From: Leucosporidium creatinivorum
Taxonomy: Eukaryota > Basidiomycota > Microbotryomycetes > Leucosporidiales > Leucosporidiaceae
DNA: 64,000 nt
NCBI GenBank assembly: GCA_001600635.1
Contig: BCKL01000009.1
Span: forward strand, 496,001 to 560,000
Direction of reading: 5' to 3'
The position numbers were made by a program, and so were the translations under genes. The notes under the pieces were generated by a model that saw only the letters and a list, made by a program, of their open reading frames with translations, was not told the origin of the DNA and searched no databases. Shown here in pieces: positions 21,758 through 31,766 of this stretch (position 1 is the first letter of the stretch; every line of letters begins with the position of its first letter).

Positions 21758-23465
21758 CTACTGCTTCGACTCATCTACAATCTCTAACAACACCTGCTCG
21801 TCACCCTTCAACCAGCTCTGCCCCACCAACTTGCCCTGCCACCGTCCCTTCCCTCCTCCCTTGATGCGGGCGCCGAACTTGGTCGCTACGCTCTTGCCTG
21901 CCTTGACGACGAGGTCCTCAGAGCCGAAGATGAGGAGAGCACCTCCGTTGGGAGTGCTGGAGCCCGCAGTCGATCCAGAGGCGAGAACGAAGAGGCTCTT
22001 CTGCTCCTTCGGCAGGGCGTCGAGCTTCGGCTTGAGAGCGAGCGAGACGGCGGAGAGGAAGTCGAGCGAGTTGGTGGCGTCCTCCTCGCGGAAGCTGATG
22101 GCAGTGACTGATCCACCCTCGCCTGCTGCGCGCATCGCCTTCTCCCACAAGCTCTCGGCGACGAAGCCGGCGAGCTCATCCTTGAGCCTTTTCTCCCGCT
22201 TGCTGGTGTCGTTGTACGAAACCTTGAGGGTCGCGACACGTTCGGGGAGGTCGGCGATGGCGCATCCGAGTTCTTGCGTCGAGGATCGGATGAGGGATTC
22301 GGAGGAGCTGAGCTGGCGGAGCACTCGGGGGCCAACACAGAAGTAGATCCGAGCGTTGGTGCCGCGGATAGGAGTGGTGTATGGAGAGATGAAGAGAGAG
22401 CCGAGGGCGGAAAGAGAAGGGTAGTGGGTGCCACAGCAGCTGCGAAGTGAGAGAAGTCAGTAAGGCGACTTCGGCGAAGAGGCGGGCAGGCTCACGGGTT
22501 GTTGTCAAGGTCCACGATCTCGACGGTACGCATGACCGGCGGTCGTTCTCCATCTTGATAGTTGGTGGGGACCTTCTCTCCGAGAGCAACGCCTCCCTCG
22601 CCCGCCAGCTCCATTTTGACCCTGACCTCCGCCGAGCTAGCGATGACTTCGTTGCACCTCTGCTGCAGCGAGGCGAGCTCCTCGGGCGATGGAGCGCGGG
22701 GAAGCTCGATGTAGCAGAGCTCCGGCGCCTTGGTGAGGGACCAGGACAACGTGTCGAGCTGCAAGTCCCGTTCGAGGACGGCCGAGAGAAGCTGTCGACC
22801 GAGAATGGTCAGCTTGCGCCTTCGCGATTACCATTGAGACGTACATGCTGTCCAGTGTGCTGCGACATCAAGTCGGTCCTCCGCTCGACGTCTAGCTTAA
22901 CGAGCACTTCAGCGCCGACCTCGAGAGGGCGAGAAGCGTAGTGGATGGCGTCCAATCCTCGCCGAAGCACCTCGCGAACGACGACGGGCGCCTGGTCCTG
23001 GGGCACAGCTCCACCCTCGAGCTTGTATAATAGTCCAGTGTCCGAAGGCTGTCCTCCACCCTCAGGGAAGAGCACTGAGAAGCAGGGTCAGCGAGCACGC
23101 GGTCGCTTCGAGCAGCAGCCGGCTCACCTGTATCCTCAAGCTCGATCTCCCACTCGTCTGGCTGAGCTTCCTCAACTACAGCTTTGCTCTTCTTGCCCTT
23201 GGCAGCCGGTGCAGGAGCAGCAGGAGCGCGCTTCTCGCAAGCGACGACTCGTGTGGTGAGCCTCTCGAGCAGGGGATCGCCTGTAGGGGAGAGGCCGATG
23301 AGCGAGAACCATCAATCGATTGAGCACTAGCGACGCACGCTGGCACGCCAACATCCCCACATAACGACGCGTAGGCAGCTCGATGGTCGAGCTGAGATAG
23401 GACGCCGGTGTAGCAGTCGGAGGCGCCTGTAGCAGATGAGGTGGCGTAGGCAGAGTCGAGAACAT
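21758..23465 (-). CDS. AARSD1: Alanyl-tRNA editing protein, AlaX/AARSD1-like
   Basis: Free-standing editing enzyme that removes Ser wrongly attached to tRNA-Ala. Order: MLACQRDPLLERLTTRVVACEK, then VLFPEGGGQPSDTGLLY (the GGGQP fold motif), then SQHTGQH (the HxxxH zinc pair, near 22850), then CCGTHYPSLSALG (the Cys and His of the second zinc motif, near 22445). The remaining C-terminal third is the extension seen in eukaryotic AARSD1. The start at 23465 adds a short leader (MFSTLPTPPHLLQAPP...) that could target mitochondria; a start at the Met of MLACQR is the alternative. The stop is TAG at 21760-21758. At least five exons. All metal ligands expected for activity are visible. Confidence 0.92.
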
Positions 23466-23706
23466 TCTGAAGTGTGTACAGCTTCTGTAGCTGGACAGAA
23501 GCAAGCGAAATCGAATCGTAGCGAGACGGCGGAGGACAAGAGCGATCGCGGCGCTCTCGCCGAGGTAGTTCCGAGTTTCGGTCGCCTTCCATCGCTTCTG
23601 ACTCGACCGAGATTGACGTGGATGCAATAGACTCATTACTACTGATCAACGACTGCCCCTCCCAAATGTACAACAGATCTGCAGAAACCCCCCTCGGCGC
23701 AAGGCC

Positions 23707-26700
23707 TCTACTTGGTCGCGCCATTCCTCCTCTCCGCCTGCCTGAGCTTCGTCCTTGTACTGCTCAACTCACTCTGCACCGAGCTCAACTCATCCAAAAG
23801 CTGTCCCCTCGTCTTTGCCTCCCTCGCCTTGGCATCATCCAGCTCCTCCATCGCATCCTGCAGCTGGTCCTTGAGGTCCTGCAGCTCGTTCTCGAGTTCG
23901 GCGAGCTTGGCGGAATCGTCGGGTCGAGCGGCGAGTCGAGAGGTCTCCTGCTGGGCGGCGATGAGGTTCTGAGAGAGCGAGTCCTTCTCGGCTTCGAGGG
24001 TGCGGACTTGGGTTTGAAGATTGGGGACGAGGGCGTCGAGCTTGCGCTTCTCGCCGCGGGTCTGCTCGAGGCTCTCGGTGAGACTGTGGAAAGGAGAGGA
24101 GTAAGCGAAGGATGTGGGAGCATCGGCAAGGAGAGGAGCTCACTCGTTCAGACGCTCGAGCATGGTGACCTCCTGATTCGCCGAGACGGTCATGCGCTCC
24201 TCGAGCTCCTTCATCTGTGGTCGAAGAGCGGTTAGGGCGAGTCCGAATCCACTCGAAGGAGCCATCGACTCACCTGCTGATTCAACTGAGCGCCCTTCTC
24301 CCTCGTCTCCGCCACCTCCTGCTCCGCCGCTGCTGCACGACTCTTGTGATCGTCCTGCTGAGCGCTGACATCCGCTAGCTGCTTCTCAACATCTGCCAGC
24401 GTCATCTTGAGCGACGAGATCTCCTGCCTGAGTTTGCCCTCCTCCGCCGAAGCCGAAGCGAGGTCCGACTGCAGCGCTGGCAGAGCGGCGAGCTGCTCCT
24501 CCTGCTCGCGTACCCGAGCTTGAAGTTCGTCGTGAGCGCGGTCGAGATCCTCCTTGGCGCTGCGATGGGTGTCGGCCTCGGAGCGGAAGTGATCTCGGTG
24601 CTCGGTGGCCTCGCGCAGGCTGGACTCGAGACCAGATCGGGCCTCCTCGTGCTCGGCGCGGAGGGAGTTGAGATTGGTGGAGAGGGAGTCGAGGTCGGCA
24701 GACAGGGTGGTGGCATGGGTAGTGAGGCGATCGAAGTGGGAGTCGAGGGAGGAGGAGAGGTAAGAGGGGAGGTCGTGGTGGTCGGTGGTGTCGTCAAAGG
24801 AGGGGAGGTCGCGAAGGACGGGTTGGCGAGTCCTATGGCGCCGAAGAACGTCGCCGACGGCTTGAGTAATGGAGGTGCGCTCCTGAAGGACAGAAGCGAG
24901 CTCTGCCCGTGCCTGTTTCTCGCCTTCCGTCTCCTCGCCGGCCGTCCCATGCGAGAGGACTGCCGTCTCCAGCTCATCCTGCAGCCGCCTAATCTCGTCG
25001 TCTCCCTCATCTCGTACCCGATCCACCTCTTGCTCGACCTCGGCAATCCTAGCCTCCGCATCCATCGCCCTGTGCTCCGCCTCCCTCAGATCCATCATCG
25101 CCTTCTCCAGCTCCTGCCTAGCTTCCTCCTCCCGACTCTTGGCGTCCTCGACATCCCGTTTGGCCTCTCCACCGTAGTTCTTGACGCTGTCCATCTCTCT
25201 CTTCGTATCTTCCGCCTCCCGCTTAGCCTTCTCGCTCGCATCCTTAGCGTAGCGCAGGTCCTCCCTCAGCACCTCGGCCTCCCTCCTCAGCTCGCTCAGC
25301 TCCCTCTTCGTGTCGAACGCTTCCCGCCGACTCGTCGTCGCTTCCTCTCGCGACCCACCTTCCCGCCGCCGAGACTCGCTTAGCTCCTCCCTCAGCTGGT
25401 CGAGCTCGATCTCGTTCGACCGAGCAGCGTCGGCGCTCCTTGTGCGCTGTTGCTCCTCGTGCTCGTCCCGGGCAGAGCTCAATGCTGCCTGGAGCTCCTC
25501 GACCTTGGTCTCGAGGTCGCGAACCTTAGCGGCCGAGCCGTCGTCGTAACTAGCGCTGGGGAATGAGCCGTTCATCGACGACCCGAGTCGGGGAGAGTTG
25601 AGAGGAGATGAGGCGCCTCGAGTGGTAGGTGCAATGGCGTCCTTGTTTCCGGCGACGAAGTGGCGGCCTTCGAAACGACTGGCTGGCGAGAGAGGTTGGT
25701 CGGAGTGCTGGCTGGCGGAACCGAAGGCGGCGGTACTCGACTGCAGCGGCGTCTGAGCAACTTGAGCTTCCTCTTCCTCCTTCCGCCGCAGCGAGAGACC
25801 CAGCACGCCGGCCGTATGCCGAAGGAGCTTCGTCCGAAGCTCAGACTCCTTCCAGCCGAGCTTGTACATTTCGGCGGCGATCGAGTCCATCTTGGCGTTG
25901 GCGGCAGCGAGTTGAGCTTCGGCTTGTTCCCGAGTGACGCGTGGTTTAGAGGTGGCAGAGGGGAGAGGGGGGAGGGTGGAAGTGGAGGGAGCCGAGAGAC
26001 GAGCGAGCTTGGCGGCAGAGTCGCGCAGGCGAGTTTCGAGGGCGAGGGAGCGGGTGATGGTGGCTATCCGAGTAGCGAGGAGGGCGTGTTCCTGTACAGT
26101 GAACCGAAGAAAGTCAGCTACGCTCACTTCAGCTGGCTCGGTCCAGCAGCCTCAGCTCCAGTAACGCACCTTCTTGACCTCCTGCATCTCGTCCCAGTCC
26201 ATGATCGCATAGTCCTTGGCTTCCACCACAGCTTGACCGCTCAGCAGCTCCACGAGCATCGCATCCTTCTGGCTCCCCTGCGACGGCACGGGCGAAAGAG
26301 CGGAGCGTTCTCCGAGCGGCGAGAAGGGCCGTCCTCCCTGCGCGGTAGCAGCTGATGGCTGCCAGCCTGACGACTGACTGACGCTGCGAGAGTGAGGGCC
26401 TGCCGAGCGCGCGCCGGCGTCGATGGGAGAAGCTCCTCGTGGTGGTGCTTGACTTCTCGACGAGCTGAACGGCAGATTGATAGCCTCAACGTCTTCCTCT
26501 CCTCCTCCTCTTGACGGCTGCTGCTGGCCATTACGCCCGCCGTTGCTGCTGCCAGCGCCAAAGTTGCTCGACGAAGCTGAGGAGCTCCTGGGAACGGCGG
26601 GCGCTGCTCCCGTGTTGATAGCTCCACCGAACCAGCCCTTGCGCTGTGGCTCATCGTCGTGCGAAGCGTTGTACGAATCGTAAGAGCCCTGCGTTGGCCG

Positions 26701-26913
26701 TTGGTCGAACGAGCCGGTTGACGAGGAGGCGGGGAGTTGCGAGTGGTTGGAGGAAGTGAGAGACGGAACGGGAGAAGGCAACGAGTCGGAGGCGAGCGAG
26801 TTGGATGTAGATGACGATGCTAGTGGGTTGTTCCCAAAAATCCGTCGCTGTACGAGTGTAGAGAGGTCAGCGAGCCGTTGCAGAGCGAGGAGGCGCGTCT
26901 AGCTGTTTACCAT
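23707..26913 (-). CDS. Up-regulated-during-septation (Usp1-type) coiled-coil protein
   Basis: The first coding exon is the ATG alone (26913-26911), followed directly by a GTAAAC donor. The next exon gives RRIFGNNPLASSS and a disordered Ser/Pro/Gly region. Then comes the fungal Usp1 domain: LVELLSGQAVVEAKDYAIMDWDEMQEVKK (about 26250-26165) joined to EHALLATRIATITRSLALETRLRDSAAKLARL (about 26092 on). A linker leads to about 500 residues of heptad-rich coiled coil, dense in Glu, Arg, Ala and Gln, ending NGATK at TAG 23709-23707. Members are associated with septation and cell polarity in filamentous fungi; the exact role here is inference. Six or so exons, and a long plus-strand open frame lies antisense to the coiled coil. 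Confidence 0.85.
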
Positions 26914-27181
26914 GGCAAACGGGGCTGATGCAGCACTACAGAGTTGCTAGTAGCACCCGAGGTGTCAATGTAGGCCTCTCTCAAGCGAAGTCGGCGGCGA
27001 GAGCGAGCAGACGGGGAGATTTGTGAGAGTCGAAGCCAGTTCGAGCATCTCGCACGCTCCTCCGAAACGAGGCTACGGTAAGTTTCGAAAACGGCTCTGT
27101 AGGTCCCTCATCAGACTCAGCAAGTCCAACGCAGTATCACAGACGTCGTGTATTGGATTTCGGAGGTTCAAAGCTATCCAT

Positions 27182-28226
27182 CTACAGGTCCTTTCCCTTC
27201 TTCGAGGCCGGGCCGAAGTTCAAGTACCAGAAGCCGCCGTTGAGGTAGGCGGCAAAGGTCAACCAAGCGCAGTAAGGGACGAGGAGGAAGGTGGTGCGCG
27301 AGTCGACCTTGGCGGCCTGGTAGGTGAGGGCGTAGGTGAGGGGAGTGAGGATCGAGATGTCGATGAAGGCGGGAACGGGCTTGCGGAGGCCGAAGAAGAG
27401 CTGTAAGTCGATACGACGGCTCAGTATGAGTTCAGGAAAGTGTACCGAGCCCGCAGTAGAGGACCGAGGGGTCTGCAGAGGCGCGAAACCCCGCCGAAAC
27501 TGGCTCGGCGCTAACCTCTACCTGCCTCACTCGTCTGTACCAGCAGGGAGTTGCAACTCACAGGGGTCCAGAGAAGGTTCAAAGCGTATTGACCCCAGTA
27601 CATCTTCAAGGCGAGGTCGGCGGTGGCCTTGAGCGCGCTGCCAGGGATCGCCGAGTCGTAGGCGTTGACAAGGAGGTGAGACGTGACTCCCTGTCCAGCG
27701 ATACGAGAGTCAGCGTGACTCGGTAGCGCAAAGCTAGAGATTATGAACTCACCATGCTAGCGTAGAGGATGGTCCAAGCGATAGGGAAGGCGATTCCAGG
27801 AGGGTTTCCCTGCGCGAGAACGGTCAGCCTCGGGCTCGGCGTTGCAAGCGCGAGCAGCTTACGGGAGGCTTGCGCAGAGGCTCATACCAGCCTTTGACGC
27901 TCGACTTGGTGATGAACCCGCTGGCCCATCCGAGAGCCAAGGGGAGGCCTACAGCGAAGACAGGGTTGCGGGGGATGGCGTAGAGGAGGGAGGGGAGTTC
28001 GACGGGCACTGTGGGAGCAAGAGTGTTAGCAGTGCGTTCAGACGCAGTATTGGTACTGCAGAATGCTCTTGTTTGGTGCTCCAAAGCCTCGCGCTTCCTT
28101 CCCCTTCGCCATGACGTGCCCCTCGTTGTCTCCCACTGCACCTCGACAGGACAGCCGTGCTCCAATCGAGTACTACTGTTGCATTCCATCTGTACCCGCT
28201 CTGCCCCGCTTCCCGCAAGACTCACT
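27182..28226 (-). CDS. TSPO: TspO/MBR (translocator) protein with an intron-split start codon
   Basis: Five-helix membrane protein of the tryptophan-rich sensory/peripheral benzodiazepine receptor family, which binds porphyrins and sterols in outer mitochondrial or related membranes. Exon 1 ends with A at 28226, before GTGAGT; exon 2 begins TG at 28008-28007, so ATG forms only on splicing and gives MPVELPSLLYAIPRNP. Conserved sequence follows: WYEPLRKPP, GNPPGIAFPIAWTILYASMG, YWGQYALNLLWTP, LFFGLRKP and YCAWLTFAAYLNGGFWYLN. The stop is TAG 27184-27182. Five coding exons, normal length for the family. The nearest upstream alternative is a TTG codon in exon 1, which I consider less likely. Confidence 0.9.
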
Positions 28227-28667
28227 GGTGGCTGAAGACGAGTTGAGCTTGTTGGGCTTGGAGGCCGAGTGGTGAGGATCGAAAGGGTGCAGAGGGTGGC
28301 GAAGATGTGTGGGGCTGAAGCTGAAGCTGTTCTGTAGCTTGTAACGCCTGTTCAAGACGATGAGCGAGAGACGAGGACGAAGTAGGAAGAGAAGAAGAGT
28401 CGGGTTCTGTGAACTTGCCTTGGCCGAGCTGAAGCCGACAGAGCGAAGTTGCTGGAAGGCGCTAGATGGGCTCGAAAGAGTCTCCGTACAGCTTCAAGCA
28501 ATCCGATGTGCTTTCTGTAGCTCAGGAAAAGCCAACAGACTCGACCGAGCACTCTCCTTTCTCGGCTCTCTCGGCTTTCAATTCGCTGAGCTCGGGCGTA
28601 GAGAACAGTGATACAGAGGTTTTGCACAACGAGAATTAGCTAAATGAAGAACGCTCTACACTCTCAC
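28227..28667. other. Upstream region of TspO
   Basis: The TspO 5' leader (exon 1, up to at least 28300) and promoter lie here; the 3' end of the BTB gene is at the right edge. No independent gene seen. Confidence 0.4.
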
Positions 28668-30962
28668 TCAGATCCAACCGGCCTTCTCCCTCTCCTTCAT
28701 CACCACGGCCCTCTGCTCCTTCTCCTCCCTCTCGCCCTTCCTCCGCCTCTCCTCCTCCAACCATCTGACGACCTCGCCCACTCGCTCCCGCTCCATCTCA
28801 CAAGCCCGTACCAATTTGTCCATCCCGAGCCAGGTCGCATCGTCCGAAAGTGCGCGAAGGGAGGCGAGAAGGGTGAGCGCCGAGGAGGGTTGGAGGGAGA
28901 GCATGGTGAGGACGGTGGAGTCGATGTCGGGTGGGGAGGTAGGGCGAGAAGCCGAGGAGTGGGGAAGGGAGAGCGAAGGAGGAAGAACGCCGTCCCTCAG
29001 CCAATACAGCACCGCGCCGAACGACCCCCCAGCTCGGTCGAGGAAGATCTCAAACTCCGGTCCCTCGGCTTCCTCCTTCTGGTCCACCCTCGTCGCTCCC
29101 TCTTCATCCGTGGAAAGACTATGCGAAAGCGAAGGCGGCCGACTCCCCAACTCCGTCTCCTCGGCCATCAACTTCAACCTCGGTACCTCGGGCGCCTGCT
29201 CCCTCGACACCTTCCTGCCCTTCGTCCGCCTAACACTACCCCTCGGCACCCCCAGCATCGTAGACCTCGACTTGTCCTCCAACGAGTGATCCCCGATATC
29301 GAGAGGAACGCCCATGCTCTCCCGCTCGACCGAAGTAGCCGAGGCCATGCTCGTCGGAGAGGTGGTGAAGTCCGACTCGGTCCGCTGACCGTGGAGCACC
29401 TCGAAGAAGGGTCCCAAGGCTCGTTCGAAGGGGTTAATCTCGAGCGAAGAGGTGTGCGAGAGGTTGAGCCGAGCGGTGAGATCTCGGCGGTCGTCATCGT
29501 CTTCGCGGCAGGAGGAGGAAGTCGAGTCGAGGGAGGTAGGTCGAGGAGCGCGAGGAGTGGTAGGAGAGGGCACGATGTCGGGGTGGACCGACTTGATACG
29601 CATGCGAGGAGTGGGCGAGTGGACGAGTTGACCTTGCTGCTTGTTGGCGAGAGGAGGAGGAGGAGCGGTGAATGGTGGGAGAGGGAGGAAGAGCTTCTGA
29701 GCGTGAGGGTCGATAGGGCTGGTGGGAGAGATGGGGATGCGGTCCAAGTCGAGGTCGAGCGAAAGGTCGGCGTCCGTGGCCAGGGGGTCGTCGTAGCGCA
29801 TGAAGGGGAAGGGGGAGGGGTAAGGCGAGATGGCGAAGTGAGAAGGATTGAGGATGCTCTCCCCGTCGTCCGATGAAGGGTAAAGCGACGAGGCATGCCT
29901 CGAAGCCTTCGTCCTCTGCGCCGTCTCCTGCTCCTTCCGCTCGGCGTCGGCCTTGACCTCCTCCACCACTGCCTCGACAAACTCGCCCAGCTTCCCTGCA
30001 CCTCGGTCAGGTCGAGTGAGCGTCTCCATCGAGGTCCGGTAGCTCGTGCCACCGACATTGACGTTGACGAGGAGCGAGGTGAACGACTTGCTGCGAACGA
30101 CTCGGGTCGACGGAGGATGGAGGAGGAGAGCTCGGAAGGGCGTGGGAGGAGGCGATGGGCGTGTAGGAGGAGGAGTGCGGTGCTGGATCTTGAGAGGAGG
30201 GACGCTGACGGATGGAGGAGATTGGGGCCGAGGCGCCGGGTAAAGCTGAGCGAGCGTCGGCGGAGCGCAGGCGTTGCGAGAGTCGGAGCGAGGAGGGAGG
30301 TCGACGAGCTTGGAGGTTGAGGGAGTGGGAGAGGTGGTCCGGGGAGCTGGAGGAGGCGCCCGTTTGGGCGGAGGCGTTGGACCGACTCGACGAGGCCGGG
30401 GAGGAGGGGACAGCCCCTTCGGCGCCGAGACCGAGGGCGAGGAGAACGAGGAGAACGACTTGGACGGCCGCTGGCGAGTGGGGCTTGAGGGCCTCTCCTT
30501 CATGCTCCCGATACTCTTCCCGCTCTGGCCGCTCCCACTCCTGGCATGCCGCTTTCCTCCCAGCGCCTCAAACACCTCCCTCGCCGCTCCCACTCCCCAG
30601 TGCCCTCCTCCGCTGGCCGCCTTGGTAGCTCGAGGGCTGAGCACTTCCTGCTCCCCCGAGCCTTCCTCTCCATTCATATCCGCCGTACTGAGAATGTTGA
30701 TGCGACTCTCGCTGGCGCTGGCGGCGTGGCCCAAGCGAGACGACCGAAGGGGCGAAGTCGGAGGGGAATGATCCTGAGTGTACTTGCGCATGCGCTGCAG
30801 GAGAGGTGGTGACTTGACGATGAGCGTCTCTGCGCTGAACCTCGACGCGAGCTGACGAGGCTGAGGCGGTGGGGTGTTGAAATCGAAGGGGACGGCAGGG
30901 AGCTCGGCGGAAGGAGGTGGTCCTCGTTGAGGGAATCGGAGGGCGGACTTGAGCGTCGACAT
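28668..30962 (-). CDS. T1/BTB-domain protein with the domain interrupted by a long insert
   Basis: A single uninterrupted frame of 764 residues, unusual here for a gene this long. Residues 1-290 are Pro/Ser-rich and disordered. Residues 297-328 read LLVNVNVGGTSYRTSMETLTRPD...GEF, the first half of a K-channel-tetramerisation (T1/KCTD-like) BTB fold. Residues 635-662 read PEFEIFLDRAGGSFGAVLYWLRDGVLPP, the second half (F-DR.-..F..VL.-LR.G.L). About 300 residues of low-complexity sequence lie between them. The C-terminal 100 residues include a charged helix (WLEEERRRKGEREEKEQ). T1/BTB domains form homo-oligomers and can bind Cul3; function here is not known. An antisense frame covers part of the gene. 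Confidence 0.82.
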   Translation of the reverse strand: MSTLKSALRFPQRGPPPSAELPAVPFDFNTPPPQPRQLASRFSAETLIVKSPPLLQRMRKYTQDHSPPTSPLRSSRLGHAASASESRINILSTADMNGEEGSGEQEVLSPRATKAASGGGHWGVGAAREVFEALGGKRHARSGSGQSGKSIGSMKERPSSPTRQRPSKSFSSFSSPSVSAPKGLSPPPRPRRVGPTPPPKRAPPPAPRTTSPTPSTSKLVDLPPRSDSRNACAPPTLAQLYPAPRPQSPPSVSVPPLKIQHRTPPPTRPSPPPTPFRALLLHPPSTRVVRSKSFTSLLVNVNVGGTSYRTSMETLTRPDRGAGKLGEFVEAVVEEVKADAERKEQETAQRTKASRHASSLYPSSDDGESILNPSHFAISPYPSPFPFMRYDDPLATDADLSLDLDLDRIPISPTSPIDPHAQKLFLPLPPFTAPPPPLANKQQGQLVHSPTPRMRIKSVHPDIVPSPTTPRAPRPTSLDSTSSSCREDDDDRRDLTARLNLSHTSSLEINPFERALGPFFEVLHGQRTESDFTTSPTSMASATSVERESMGVPLDIGDHSLEDKSRSTMLGVPRGSVRRTKGRKVSREQAPEVPRLKLMAEETELGSRPPSLSHSLSTDEEGATRVDQKEEAEGPEFEIFLDRAGGSFGAVLYWLRDGVLPPSLSLPHSSASRPTSPPDIDSTVLTMLSLQPSSALTLLASLRALSDDATWLGMDKLVRACEMERERVGEVVRWLEEERRRKGEREEKEQRAVVMKEREKAGWI

Positions 30963-31766
30963 GGCTGCTGGTCAGTTGAAAGTGAGTGGTGAGAGAAGAG
31001 AGAGCTGGCTGAACCAACGCCTCCCCTCTGCAAGCGATCCTGCTGACAAGGGGGCACGAGGACAAGAGAGAGCGCCCTCCGAGCTCGACAAAGGCAAAGG
31101 ATGCACGGCCCTATTGCTGGCGGCGCTTGCTGTAGCAATCCGTGCGCGTACGCACATATACTCTTGTGTCTCGCCTGTAACCGAGCACTCGCCCTCGCCC
31201 TTCGAGCTCCGCCGATGAAGCTTTCCTTCGAGCTGAGCCAGCAGCGGCCTTGTCAACCCGGCTCGTCTGCCTCCCGCAGAGCAGCAGAGTCATTTGAGCG
31301 TATTTTCGACCAACATCCCGCCCTGCACATCCGCCAGAAATCGCTAGCGGCTCCCAAGCAAGCCGAGAGAGTCGAGCAGACGAGTACAAAGGGCGACGAG
31401 GCGCAGAGGGGAGATGAGCGCGTGCAAGATGCGGCTGAGCTTCGGTGTAGATGCTTGAACGAGACTGTAGTGTTGTAGTGCAAAGACGAGGCGATTTACA
31501 GGAGCGAGACCCGACGAGGCCAACAGCTCGGCGAGGGTCGGCTAAGAGGAGTCTCTTCTTGCTCGCTGTTCTGCTTTACTACAAATCGATTTCCCTGCGC
31601 TGCACCGAATCAGTTGCTAAATTGCTTACCGGCTGAATTAGCCTGTAGCGTTGCATACACCGAGCCTCCTCGTCATTCAAGCCCACCCGCTGGGCAAGGT
31701 TGGGCTCCGCTCGTTGCTCTCCGACTCTTCTCCACGTTCTCATCGACAATCTCAACAGCCTTCAAC
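30963..31766. promoter_or_regulatory. Divergent promoter region, BTB gene / SDR
   Basis: About 800 bp between two divergent genes. It is less purine-skewed than the coding regions and contains no frame with family resemblance. No individual element identified. Confidence 0.4.

Noticed and set aside
24520-25383. 287-residue plus-strand frame opposite the septation protein
   Set aside because: It mirrors the coiled-coil codons (Leu/Val/Gly bias) and has no independent support.
28644-29876. 410-residue plus-strand frame opposite the BTB gene
   Set aside because: It is rich in Arg and Gly with no family resemblance; the minus strand holds the recognisable domain. GC-rich codon bias often opens the antisense frame.
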